NCBI RefSeq assembly: GCF_014397005.1
Contig: NZ_JACGWS010000020.1
Location: forward strand, 17,100 to 81,099
Direction: 5' to 3'
Length of the DNA: 64,000 nucleotides
Source: Kordia aestuariivivens
Lineage (GTDB): Bacteria; Bacteroidota; Bacteroidia; Flavobacteriales; Flavobacteriaceae
Shown piece by piece: positions 18,915 through 27,946 of the stretch. Each line of letters opens with the position of its first letter. The stretch's first letter is position 1. The notes under the pieces are model-generated. The model ran no database searches and was not told where the DNA came from. It saw only the letters and a program-made list of their open reading frames with translations. A program made the position numbers and the translations under genes.

Positions 18915-20195
18915 TTAATATTCTTGTTCTGAAATACTTTGGTAACTAAAAGAATCTGAAAACCAACCTAAAGATCTGGCGTCTTTCATTATTCCTTTTT
19001 CATCTTCTTTATTAAATTCTTGAATTAGTTCCAAGTTTGAATATCTCAAACCTTTAAATTCATCATGATATGCAATTATAATGAAGTCCTTTCTCAAATA
19101 CTTTGTGTGAACAGCAAAACTCTGTATTGTTAAGCTCAAAATTTTTTCAAGAGAACTGCCTTTTAAACTTTTAGGATATTTGACAAAAACAAAGCCAAAA
19201 TTTTCAATGTAAGTGAAAGCTCTAGCATAAAATTCTTTATGAACATTTTTATACTTGTCATAGAATGAGAAAAAATACTTTGAAACGATTCTTCGTTCAA
19301 ATCTAGTAAGAGACATTAGTTTTTCTGCTAATACTTTTAATTCTTTTCTATAACCGATTTCATTTTTGATAAAGTTATCTATGAAATAACTTTGTTTATC
19401 ATTTTCTTTTTTCTCTAGATAGACTGGATCAGAAATGAATTTTTCCCATGATTGATCTATATCAAAATACAAGCCTTGAAAGCTGTCATCTGTCAAGTCT
19501 TTGGGATAACTATTTGAATTATTAATATAAGATACTAGTAAATCAAGTTCACTACCAGAAATATAGATTTGCTTTTCTTTTTTCTTGAAATTTTCATCAA
19601 TTCGCTTACTAAACTTTTGATGAGTATCGACATCATATTCCTCAGCACTACAAAATAACATGATAACAGATTTATTCTTGAATAATTTTTCTCTTTCTGT
19701 TAAGTAATTTGTTAAATCAGAAATAGTATTCATTTCATTGGTAATCGCAAACCAGGCAGTTCCATCCATTATTGTAACATGATTACCCGATTTTGTATAG
19801 CTTGAAGGATGATAAAATTTTAAACCCATACCAAGGTTGATTACTATTCTAAATACTTTTGAAAATTTCTCTTTTGGGAATAATTCAATATCTTTTTTCG
19901 GATGTTTTATGTAAACATCTTTATCTCCAAACAATTTTTTTTCAGCACCTTGAATTTGCTTTAATGCTTTTTCAACAGTGTTGTTAAAATATCTATCGTA
20001 GTTATTTTTAAAATCATAATTTTTTACTGAAACTATAATTAATGTATCTCTAAAAGTTATTAATAGATCACAAATCTCTTTTTTATCTCCTTTTTCATTT
20101 TTTGGACTTGGGTAACACCAATATTCAAGAAAAATGTTTTTCGCGATTGTATTTACAAATTCTTCTCCTTGATTTCCTTTTGAATTACTGTCCAT
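18915..20195 (-). CDS. PD-(D/E)XK nuclease-like protein of unknown function
   Basis: This 426-aa protein opens with a layout typical of restriction-endonuclease folds: helix GNQGEEFVNTIAKN, then strands EICDLLITFRDTLIIVSVKNYD. The order E11/E12, D43 and S56-V-K58 mimics E...D...(E/Q)xK, but the usual acidic residue before xK is Ser. The remaining ~350 residues are Lys/Phe/Tyr-rich with no family I know. I chose the ATG at 20195, where the fold begins; a longer frame reaches 20258. Base composition is AT-richer than housekeeping neighbours, it stands alone, and repeats flank it, consistent with an acquired defence-type gene. That last point is inference. Confidence 0.72.
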   Translation of the reverse strand: MDSNSKGNQGEEFVNTIAKNIFLEYWCYPSPKNEKGDKKEICDLLITFRDTLIIVSVKNYDFKNNYDRYFNNTVEKALKQIQGAEKKLFGDKDVYIKHPKKDIELFPKEKFSKVFRIVINLGMGLKFYHPSSYTKSGNHVTIMDGTAWFAITNEMNTISDLTNYLTEREKLFKNKSVIMLFCSAEEYDVDTHQKFSKRIDENFKKKEKQIYISGSELDLLVSYINNSNSYPKDLTDDSFQGLYFDIDQSWEKFISDPVYLEKKENDKQSYFIDNFIKNEIGYRKELKVLAEKLMSLTRFERRIVSKYFFSFYDKYKNVHKEFYARAFTYIENFGFVFVKYPKSLKGSSLEKILSLTIQSFAVHTKYLRKDFIIIAYHDEFKGLRYSNLELIQEFNKEDEKGIMKDARSLGWFSDSFSYQSISEQEY

Positions 20196-20327
20196 CTTGT
20201 TTTTCGGGTTTTTGGGGAAATTATGCCTAGAGTACGTATATACAGAACTTTCATGCAAAAGTTCCAGTTATTTTTCATAAAAATAAGACAAAGATTACAC
20301 ATACACAATGCCATTTTTCGTAATTTC

Positions 20328-20375
20328 CTACTAAACTACTAAACTACTAAACTACTAAACTACTAAACTACTAAA
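20328..20375. repeat. 8-bp microsatellite, six perfect copies
   Basis: CTACTAAA is repeated six times head to tail, followed by a truncated unit. It lies 70 bp before the nuclease-like gene's longest start and next to the terminator of the 34-aa ORF. Copy number is likely to vary by slippage. Confidence 0.9.
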
Positions 20376-20378
20376 CTG

Positions 20379-20410
20379 AAAAAGGAACTCCACAAATGAA
20401 ATTCCTTTTT
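20379..20410 (-). terminator. Intrinsic terminator of the 34-aa protein gene
   Basis: A 9-bp stem (20379-20387 with 20402-20410) closes a 14-base loop. It lies 25 bp beyond the stop of the minus-strand small gene, with T-rich sequence on the exit side. Confidence 0.6.
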
Positions 20411-20435
20411 AATACTACTATAAAGCTTGAGGTAT

Positions 20436-20540
20436 TTAAACTCTCTTGTTCTTTTTCTCTCTTTTTTCAGCTTTCTTCTCTTTTGCCGTTTTTAACGGTT
20501 CTTTTTTTGCACTCTTCTGAGCATCTTTACTTTTAGCCAT
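20436..20540 (-). CDS. Tiny Lys-rich conserved protein
   Basis: ATG to TAA encodes 34 aa, beginning MAKSKDAQKSAKKEPLKTAK and almost half Lys/Arg. I recall very similar 30-50 aa proteins starting MAKSKDAQKxxKKEPxKT in many flavobacterial genomes, which is the main reason to call it a gene. It has its own terminator. The charge suggests nucleic-acid or ribosome association, which is inference. It is too short for ordinary ORF cut-offs. Confidence 0.65.
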   Translation of the reverse strand: MAKSKDAQKSAKKEPLKTAKEKKAEKREKKNKRV

Positions 20541-20728
20541 AATGATATATTTTAATGTTATTTCTTAATTGTCATTTCCACAAAATAGCATTAATATTTC
20601 ACGTAATCTACTAAAACATCAAATAAACAAGCTACGAGTAAAATCCGAAAATAGAAAAAACACGTAAAAACACGCTAGTATAAAATTCTTGCGAGGCATA
20701 TCTTTAGGGAAACCAAAAAATAAACCTC

Positions 20729-22834
20729 ATGGCAAACCCAACACCTAAATTTAGAATCTATCCGTCAATCGGAATTGCACGACTTGGAAATGGTCCTGCA
20801 GAAAAAGATAAAGTGATATTCAGCCCCGAAGTTCCTTGGAAAAATCTATTTGAAACTGATCAAAACTATTTAACGAAAGATGGACGTTTAAAGAAACAAG
20901 CACAGCGTTTTTATATTTATGAATGTGACGCAAACGGAAATCCAACACATCAAATCAATACAGCTGATTACGACATTGAATGGTCAGTGGAAGTTGCGAA
21001 TAAGAAACCGTTTTGGTACGATTTCAACAATAGTTTGGATTTATCGGTACTAGCGCACAATCAAAACTTATCGCCAAATTTTGTAAAAGATAAACTTGCA
21101 CCAGGAATCAGCGCTGAACGCAGAAACCCAAATGTATTAAATCAAGGATTGCGTGTAGAAGGCGGATATGATTACCGAAAAGAATTGGTCAATCATCCCG
21201 GAATAGTAAGTGTAGATGAACGTGCGAAGCGTAAAGAAATCAAAGGTGAATTTCCTTCTTCACAAATGTCTAAAAGTGCTTTTAGCATGTTGGCAAAACG
21301 TATGAATGTAGATTCAAGACCTGTTAATCTAGGAACTGTGGAATATGACGATGACGGAACACTTATATTTTATGGCGCGGACGGAATTTCGGCAGCGTTA
21401 AATCCTTCGGACTTAAACACAGATTTTGCTGATAATTCCAATTGGTACGATGATATCTGCGATGGAAGAGTGACAGCGAGCATTCGCAAAAAAGATTCAG
21501 GAGAAAAATTTGAATTGGACGATGCAAACTCTGCGGCTTGGGTTGCTTCGGCTCCACCAGATTATGCGCCACAAATTCAGCCACTTTCTACGATGTACGA
21601 CTTAATTACTGGAGCAGCAAACGAAGAACACGCATCAGAATTGGCAACGGTATTTCCTATGATGTATCGTTTGTATAGAATGCAATGGGTAAACTTAGGA
21701 GATTTCTTAGCGCCATCTTTCAAGGAAACGATTGATGAATTAATTGCAAATGATACCTTCAAATATATTTACAAGAAAGAACCAAAAGCGGAAGCAGATG
21801 CAGTACGTGAGAAGATTTTCAATATGTTCCGTGACCCTGCGTATAAGATGTCGAATGAACCGATCATTCCAAGTAAAAACACCACCGATTTGGTCAATCG
21901 CGGAAGCGGAACCGATGAATTAAAATTACCATACTATCCAGGCGATGCCATTGATTATCCAGGAAGTCCAGCACAATGGTTTGCTATTCCACCAATGTTA
22001 TATGAACAATTAAGAAAATGGCGCGATGGTGATTTTTTCACACCAGAAAGTTTCAACTTTAAGAACATGGACGAAATGGGCGCGTTTTATCGTCAACAAT
22101 TTTTGGATTCAGCAAATGATGAAGCACGCAAACCATTATTAATGACACGAGCTGTACTAGAAACTTTATATGGTGGCGGATTTCATCCAGGTGTGGAATT
22201 AACGTGGCCAATGCGACACGAACAAATGTATGCTGAAAACTCAGAAACATTTAAACTTATTGTAGACAATTCAATGAATAGAATTGGCGCGTACGGATTG
22301 CGTGAAGTTCGATTGAATATAGCTTCAAAAGAAGAACAAGAAAAAATATTTTACAACGACTTTGGATTTTCTATGACTGCGGAAGACGTGCGAAAATCGA
22401 TGGAAAGCGGAAGCCCTGAAAGTTGGTTGTGGAAAGCAACTCCGGGCGATTTAACCAAATGGATGGGAATTCCTTGGCAATCAGACGCGGGAAGTTGTCA
22501 GGCTGTATATGTTGAAAAACAATATCCAGTTCCATCGTGGTGGGCAGCAAACTTGCCAGTACATGTATTGCCAGCGGATAGTTATCATAAATTGTTAGAT
22601 CCGACAATTACAGACGACACCAAACGTAATATTTACGCGAATCGTTTGGAATGGTTACATACTGCCAGTACAGGATTTATTGGCTATCACGCAGAAGGCG
22701 GTTATATGAACGGATTGATCAATATGGTGTATCAATGGAAAGATATCGGCGTTGTGACAGGAAGAAAGCTCGATTTGAATATTGACGGAATTCCTGATAT
22801 GGTATATGTAGCTTTTGATGCGAATGATAATTAG
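20729..22834 (+). CDS. LodA/GoxA-like oxidase family protein
   Basis: This 701-aa protein resembles L-lysine epsilon-oxidase LodA and glycine oxidase GoxA. Matching blocks are the N-terminal FRIYPSIGIARLGNG, the central LETLYGGGFHPGVELTWPMR (residues ~478-497) and the C-terminal IPWQSDAGSCQAVYV plus PSWWAANLP. Such enzymes use a cysteine tryptophylquinone made from one Cys and one Trp and release H2O2. Only three Cys are present (66, 244, 590). Trp583 is in PWQSD and His486 sits in the FxPG motif, so the cofactor pair cannot be assigned confidently. There is no signal peptide. A LodB-type flavoprotein follows 109 bp downstream, as in known operons. The repeat abutting the stop supplies the TAG. 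Confidence 0.87.
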   Translation: MANPTPKFRIYPSIGIARLGNGPAEKDKVIFSPEVPWKNLFETDQNYLTKDGRLKKQAQRFYIYECDANGNPTHQINTADYDIEWSVEVANKKPFWYDFNNSLDLSVLAHNQNLSPNFVKDKLAPGISAERRNPNVLNQGLRVEGGYDYRKELVNHPGIVSVDERAKRKEIKGEFPSSQMSKSAFSMLAKRMNVDSRPVNLGTVEYDDDGTLIFYGADGISAALNPSDLNTDFADNSNWYDDICDGRVTASIRKKDSGEKFELDDANSAAWVASAPPDYAPQIQPLSTMYDLITGAANEEHASELATVFPMMYRLYRMQWVNLGDFLAPSFKETIDELIANDTFKYIYKKEPKAEADAVREKIFNMFRDPAYKMSNEPIIPSKNTTDLVNRGSGTDELKLPYYPGDAIDYPGSPAQWFAIPPMLYEQLRKWRDGDFFTPESFNFKNMDEMGAFYRQQFLDSANDEARKPLLMTRAVLETLYGGGFHPGVELTWPMRHEQMYAENSETFKLIVDNSMNRIGAYGLREVRLNIASKEEQEKIFYNDFGFSMTAEDVRKSMESGSPESWLWKATPGDLTKWMGIPWQSDAGSCQAVYVEKQYPVPSWWAANLPVHVLPADSYHKLLDPTITDDTKRNIYANRLEWLHTASTGFIGYHAEGGYMNGLINMVYQWKDIGVVTGRKLDLNIDGIPDMVYVAFDANDN

Positions 22835-22884
22835 ACTCGTTCCCGTGTATACGGGAATCTCTTAGACGCGTTCCGCTGTTGGAC
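22835..22884. repeat. Dispersed repeat family A, copy 1
   Basis: The sequence from ACTCGTTCCCG through TTCCGCTGTTGGAC closely matches 49404-49452. It contains the hairpin TTCCCG...CGGGAA. The identity extends upstream into the AATTAG that ends the LodA-like gene. Confidence 0.8.
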
Positions 22885-22943
22885 AGTTAGACATAATTAA
22901 TAAAACTGTGAATTGAAAACAGCGAACTGAAAAATTAAAAAAT

Positions 22944-24032
22944 GTGAAAAAAGAAGTCATCATTATAGGTAATGGCATTGCAGGCATCACGCTTGCAGTG
23001 CTTTTACAACGAAAAAATATTCCTTTTGTCATATTGCATCGGGAAGAGGAAAAACAATCGTTTGCATTGGGCGAAACGTTGCCACCTACCGCAATGCTAC
23101 TGCTTCATGAATTGCAATTATTGTCTGTATTTGAAGAAAACGCCTATCGAAAAACGTATGGATATCATTCCATGTGGGGAAGTTCGAAAGTAACGGATAT
23201 TAACTTTTTTCATCAGAATCCGTATAAAAATGGATTGAAAATTAACAAGCAACAAACACTAGCGCAATTGCAAGCTGCTGTAAAAGAACATACGGTTTCC
23301 TATCAAAAAGGGTTTGAAATCATTCATTCAGCACACGGAAACACGGTGATTTTGGCGAAAAATGACGGAATAAAAATCGTTCAAGGGAAAATTCTAGTAG
23401 ATGCCACAGGCAGAAATCGAGCTGTTTTAAAAAAATTAAAAGTAGAGAGTACCATTCATGATGAATTGGTCGCGGTAAGTTGTCACATCCCAAAAATAAA
23501 ACATCCAAAATTGACGCATGAAGTCTATGTGGAAAGTTTTAAAGAAGGTTGGGGAATTGTCTCTGCCCTAAACGAAACAGAAAATATTTGTTCTCTATTT
23601 ACAGATGTAGGGAATGAGATCTTACCTAAATTAAAAGATGCTTCACAATGGAAATCTACATTAGCGGAGACAACCTATTTAAAAGATTTCTTAACAGAAG
23701 ACACCACAACAAAAGTAAAAGGTGGAAATGCAAATTCATCTGTGGCAACACAAATAGCAGGAATAAATTGGTTGGCATTGGGTGATGCCGCGATGTCTTT
23801 TGATCCGTTATCATCACATGGAATTACAAATGCAATATACACTTCGGCAAAAGCTTTAGAAGCGATTGAAAAGAAGTTAAACGTTGCCGATGTTAAAGCA
23901 TTTCCTGAATATGCAGAAACGTTGCAATCAGTCTTTAAACAATACTTACAATCCAAAGATCTAGTATATCAACAAGAAACGCGTTGGAAAGATGAAGTTT
24001 TTTGGAAGCGGTTTTTTATTACTGGTTCATAA
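22944..24032 (+). CDS. LodB-like FAD-dependent modifying oxidoreductase
   Basis: This 362-aa flavoprotein has an N-terminal Rossmann FAD motif (VIIIGNGIAGITLAVLLQRK) and the second FAD block WLALGDAAMSFDPLSSHGITNAI. These match the tryptophan-halogenase/monooxygenase-like flavoproteins to which LodB and GoxB belong. LodB is needed for cofactor maturation of LodA. The start is GTG at 22944: the overlapping ATG at 22942 runs straight into TGA, and GTG places the Rossmann strand at the N-terminus. Its 3' end overlaps the convergent membrane-protein gene by 14 bp. Confidence 0.85.
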   Translation: MKKEVIIIGNGIAGITLAVLLQRKNIPFVILHREEEKQSFALGETLPPTAMLLLHELQLLSVFEENAYRKTYGYHSMWGSSKVTDINFFHQNPYKNGLKINKQQTLAQLQAAVKEHTVSYQKGFEIIHSAHGNTVILAKNDGIKIVQGKILVDATGRNRAVLKKLKVESTIHDELVAVSCHIPKIKHPKLTHEVYVESFKEGWGIVSALNETENICSLFTDVGNEILPKLKDASQWKSTLAETTYLKDFLTEDTTTKVKGGNANSSVATQIAGINWLALGDAAMSFDPLSSHGITNAIYTSAKALEAIEKKLNVADVKAFPEYAETLQSVFKQYLQSKDLVYQQETRWKDEVFWKRFFITGS

Positions 24033-25761
24033 TTTTTGAAGCAATTTCTTTCATTTTCATGATTTGTTTTTTAGATAATTTTATGCCTTTTCCACTATTT
24101 AAAATTTCAGAAAGCTTTTCTTCGGTAGTATTTACGAAGTCTTCTAATGTTTTGATATAATGATTTTGTAAAAGCTCTGCTCTTTTTTGTCCTATATGTG
24201 TAATTGAAGTTAATTCTATATGAGGATTATGATCATTCTCTATTTCTTTATTGATTATTGTTGAATTACTAGTTTGATATATTGTATTCTTATATTTGAA
24301 ATGAAGAGTTATCCAAGTAATGAATAATAAAATTAAAAATATGGATAGTCCTGAAATTATGTAACCAAGTGCCAATAAAGTAAAAGCTGGATTAGAAGGT
24401 AATTGTTTATTGAAACTAAGATCATATAAGTATTCTTCAATTCCATCCTCTGATTTAATCGAAAATTTTAATTTTTTATATTCATCATTAATCTTAAATT
24501 CTATTGAATCATTTTTTAGGTATAAATAACATAAATGATTATTATTAATTTCGTCATAAACAAACTTTTTCGAATTTTTCATTGAAGTAGAAATAACTTC
24601 TAATTTAGAAAGATCTGTTTCTATCTCTGAAAAGACTTTTATGATATATTTTTTTTGTTTAGTGTCTTTAAAAGTTAGCGGAACTTTATAAGAATTGGTC
24701 TCCGAATCATAGTATAAATTAATGATGTTTTTATTCCAGATTTTGCGACTGATATAATCCCCTAAAGGATCATCATTATGCAAAAAATTAAATGGAATTT
24801 TTAGATTTCTTATCTTAGATTTAACATTAGGTGATATATTTTGAAAATATCTGCTACTTTTTTGTTCGTTGTAGAGTTGAATGATTTCTAATTCAGAAAT
24901 ATTTATTTCTTTATTTAAAAAATCAAAATCCAAACTATTGATGATACCTGAATTTGCTAAAAGAAAAAAAGTAGATGTATTTTTCATATTTTTTACCTTT
25001 TCATTCTTTCTAAAAACTTCAATTATTATTTTTTCTAATTTATTTTCCTCTTTCCTATTAAAATTAGTTTTAGTGTATGGAATATTAAATTTAAAGTAAT
25101 AATATAAGCTATCAATTTTAAAGTCTGTTATTTCTTGAATATATTTATGTGTATAATAATTAGCACTTGAACTAGAGAAAGAAATTGACACACTACTAAT
25201 TTTAGATTTTTCAGATTTATACATACTTGACAGATAATGTAGTATTTCAAATTTTATAAAATCCTCATTATATCTAATTTTAGTATTTTTTATTATACTG
25301 TCAGGAAATTTATAAAGTAATTTTTCTGTTTTTCTTTTATCAAATGAATGATTCCTAGTAGCATCATATACGAGAAAAAAATTTAAATTTATAAGCTGAT
25401 TTTTTAAATCTCTTTGTCTTGTATCAAGTTTCATAGTCGAGCTGAGCACATCAATTTCATTTTCAGCATACTTTATGACTTTAAAAGGATTAATGATATT
25501 ATACTCATTATTATTTTTTATTATATCTGAACCATAAAACGATAGTGTAATAGAATAAAAAACTATAGCAAAAGAAAGTAATGCAAAATTAAATTTTATC
25601 AAATTATTTATTTGAAGAATATACCAAATTTTTTGCCCTATAACTTTTGATCTATTCAACCATGGCCATTTTAATCTTCTCCCAAACCAATACATGTAAG
25701 ACAAGTATAAACCTGAAATAATTAGAATTACTGCTACAATTAACAAAAGATTAATCTTCAT
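24019..25761 (-). CDS. Membrane protein with C-terminal helix-hairpin-helix
   Basis: This 580-aa protein has two hydrophobic helices near the N-terminus (INLLLIVAVILIISGLYLSY, FNFALLSFAIVFYSITLSFY). A long, probably extracytoplasmic domain rich in Asn/Lys/Ile follows, then a third helix (GYIISGLSIFLILLFITWITL). A cytoplasmic tail carries a helix-hairpin-helix (LTSITHIGQKRAELLQNHYIKTLEDFV). That tail resembles HhH units in DNA-binding or ribosomal proteins. The gene is markedly more AT-rich than neighbours and has no recognised homologue family, suggesting transfer. It converges on and overlaps the LodB-like gene. Confidence 0.72.
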   Translation of the reverse strand: MKINLLLIVAVILIISGLYLSYMYWFGRRLKWPWLNRSKVIGQKIWYILQINNLIKFNFALLSFAIVFYSITLSFYGSDIIKNNNEYNIINPFKVIKYAENEIDVLSSTMKLDTRQRDLKNQLINLNFFLVYDATRNHSFDKRKTEKLLYKFPDSIIKNTKIRYNEDFIKFEILHYLSSMYKSEKSKISSVSISFSSSSANYYTHKYIQEITDFKIDSLYYYFKFNIPYTKTNFNRKEENKLEKIIIEVFRKNEKVKNMKNTSTFFLLANSGIINSLDFDFLNKEINISELEIIQLYNEQKSSRYFQNISPNVKSKIRNLKIPFNFLHNDDPLGDYISRKIWNKNIINLYYDSETNSYKVPLTFKDTKQKKYIIKVFSEIETDLSKLEVISTSMKNSKKFVYDEINNNHLCYLYLKNDSIEFKINDEYKKLKFSIKSEDGIEEYLYDLSFNKQLPSNPAFTLLALGYIISGLSIFLILLFITWITLHFKYKNTIYQTSNSTIINKEIENDHNPHIELTSITHIGQKRAELLQNHYIKTLEDFVNTTEEKLSEILNSGKGIKLSKKQIMKMKEIASKIMNQ

Positions 25762-25858
25762 ATTTAAAAATAGTATAAAGATTTTACTTACGCAAAGAGT
25801 AATCTCATAAAAATATTTAATTTTCTTATAAGTTTATAAACTTATAAACTCATATGTA

Positions 25859-25878
25859 CATTGAGCGAAGTCGAAATG
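25859..25878. repeat. Dispersed repeat family B, copy
   Basis: CATTGAGCGAAGTCGAAATG is nearly identical to 49495-49514 and related to the reverse-strand copies at 30315-30333 and 53311-53335. It is preceded by a small palindrome of the AAGTTTATAAACTT type around 25829-25850. Confidence 0.6.
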
Positions 25879-25925
25879 AACTCATAAACAAACAAACGAA
25901 AACACACCATTTCATAAAAATTGAA

Positions 25926-25933
25926 TAGCTTTG
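25926..25933 (+). promoter_or_regulatory. Putative -7 box, possibly giving a leaderless transcript
   Basis: TAGCTTTG matches TAnnTTTG and ends 4 bp before the ATG at 25938. If used, transcription would begin at or very near the start codon. No clear -33 TTG was found. Confidence 0.4.
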
Positions 25934-25937
25934 CAGC

Positions 25938-27494
25938 ATGATTAAAGAAATTCAACTTCGCGTTACGATTGATGAAGAAACGCAAGACGATATAGTATTG
26001 CAAAAAGCAATCAAACAATTACATCTTAATAAAGATGAGGTAACTGGTATCAAAGTATTGCGGAAGTCAATTGATGCGCGAAAACCATTAATTATCTTTA
26101 ATTATAAAGTAGCAGTCTACATCAATGAGGAACTACCGGAAGCAAGCGAATATAAATTTGAATATAAAGATGTTTCCAATGCGAAAGAAATTCACATTAT
26201 TGGATTTGGACCAGCGGGAATGTATGCCGCATTGCGTTGTGTTGAATTAGGCTTTAAGCCGATTGTACTCGAACGCGGAAAAAATGTAAAAGATCGTCGT
26301 CGCGATTTACGCGCGATCAATCAAGAGCATTTTGTCAATGAAGATTCAAACTATTGCTTTGGCGAAGGCGGCGCAGGAACGTATTCTGATGGAAAATTAT
26401 ATACACGAAGCCTCAAGCGTGGCGATGTGCGTAGAATCTTTGAAAACTTAGTATATCACGGCGCGACCGATCAAATATTACTAGATGCACATCCACATAT
26501 TGGGACGAACAAACTTCCGAAAATTGTTCAAAACATTCGTGAAACGATCATAAAGTATGGTGGTGAAGTTCATTTTGAAACTCGCGTTACCGATTTAATC
26601 ATCAAGGAAAATAAAATACAAGCCATTCACTTGCAAGATGGTCGTGAACTAACAGCAAAACGCGTTATTCTGGCAACAGGGCATTCTGCAAGAGATATTT
26701 ATGAATTATTACATAAACACGAAGTTGCACTCAAAGCAAAATCGTTTGCCATGGGCGTTCGTGTAGAGCATCCACAACAAATAATTGACAATATTCAATA
26801 CCATTGTACAGGCGATCGCAACGAATTATTACCAGCAGCAGCATACAGTTTGGTAAACCAAGTCAATGACCGAGGTGTATATTCGTTTTGTATGTGTCCG
26901 GGCGGATTCATTGTACCAGCCGCAACCGCAAATGGCGAAATTGTAGTCAACGGAATGTCTCCATCGCGACGAAATAATAAATTTGCCAATTCAGGAATTG
27001 TAGTGGAAATCAATGCAGATGTCGATTTATACAAATATGAAAAGCACGGCGTTTTAAAAGGATTGGAATTCCAAAAAGACTTGGAACGTTTGGCATTTAC
27101 GGCAGGCGGAAGAAGTCAGGTAGCACCCGCACAACGGTTGACAGATTTTGTAGAAGGAAAATTATCTACAGATTTGAACCCGACTTCGTATCAACCAGGA
27201 TTAAAATCAGCGCCTTTGCATTCGCTCTTGCCAAAATCAATTGGTGGACGTTTGCGTAAAGGGTTTGCAGCGTTTGGTCAAAAAATGAACGGATATTATA
27301 CCGATCAGGCGAATATTGTTGGTGTTGAATCGCGTACATCTTCCCCAGTAAACATTCCACGAAAAGAAAATTTAGAACATCCAGAAGTTGAAGGGTTATT
27401 TCCATGCGGAGAAGGTGGCGGTTATGCCGGCGGAATCGTTTCAGCAGCCATGGATGGCGAACGTTGCGCGGAAGCGGCAATTGTTGGGTTGTAG
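25938..27494 (+). CDS. FAD-dependent dehydrogenase (COG2509 type)
   Basis: This 518-aa protein has an N-terminal ~85-residue domain that precedes a Rossmann FAD motif (IHIIGFGPAGMYAALRCVELGF, near residue 90). GEGGAGTYSDGKLYTR and VILATGHSARDIYELL follow, and the C-terminal FAD block is FPCGEGGGYAGGIVSAAMDGERCAEA. This arrangement fits the uncharacterised but widely conserved COG2509 dehydrogenases. It is cytosolic, with unknown substrate. GC is slightly higher than the AT-rich neighbour at 24019, so it looks like core genome. Confidence 0.9.
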   Translation: MIKEIQLRVTIDEETQDDIVLQKAIKQLHLNKDEVTGIKVLRKSIDARKPLIIFNYKVAVYINEELPEASEYKFEYKDVSNAKEIHIIGFGPAGMYAALRCVELGFKPIVLERGKNVKDRRRDLRAINQEHFVNEDSNYCFGEGGAGTYSDGKLYTRSLKRGDVRRIFENLVYHGATDQILLDAHPHIGTNKLPKIVQNIRETIIKYGGEVHFETRVTDLIIKENKIQAIHLQDGRELTAKRVILATGHSARDIYELLHKHEVALKAKSFAMGVRVEHPQQIIDNIQYHCTGDRNELLPAAAYSLVNQVNDRGVYSFCMCPGGFIVPAATANGEIVVNGMSPSRRNNKFANSGIVVEINADVDLYKYEKHGVLKGLEFQKDLERLAFTAGGRSQVAPAQRLTDFVEGKLSTDLNPTSYQPGLKSAPLHSLLPKSIGGRLRKGFAAFGQKMNGYYTDQANIVGVESRTSSPVNIPRKENLEHPEVEGLFPCGEGGGYAGGIVSAAMDGERCAEAAIVGL

Positions 27495-27946
27495 CTTCGA
27501 GTCCCTCAGCTCGCCTGAGAACCTCAATCTACATGAGAATCTGAACCTACAATTCGAGAAATCCTCTGCCTGCATTAGAAATACTGTCTATAGAAATATA
27601 ATCTAAACCTGAGCTCGATATAATAAGCACTAATTTTTTCTAGGCAATTCATTCTTTTTCCGAAGTGTAGTAGGCATTTTTCGTTAAGAATTTTTGAAGC
27701 CTTGGAGAAAATTTAGAAAAATGAATGCGGTTTTAGCTTTCCGGAGAGAAAGCTGAAAACACCTCTGGAAAAAGCGCACTTTCTTTTGTTTCTTTTCTTT
27801 GTGCGAGCAAAGAAAACGAAAATAAGAATCTAAAAATTAGGTGCTTAATTCAAGATTTATTTAAAAAATTCAAAATATTCTTTTATAGAAGATATATAGA
27901 ATTCACGTTAATCTTTAGGATGAATTAATCTCCTATGAAAGGCAAC
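27495..27946. other. Intergenic region with dispersed palindromic repeats
   Basis: The 452-bp gap has no credible gene. Two hairpins stand out: 27730-27741 with 27748-27760 (GTTTTAGCTTTC against GAAAGCTGAAAAC, one bulge), and 27793-27801 with 27808-27816 (TTTTCTTTG against CAAAGAAAA). The second, with its CTTTTGTTTCTTTTC context, resembles an intergenic repeat I have seen in many Bacteroidota genomes. Confidence 0.55.
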
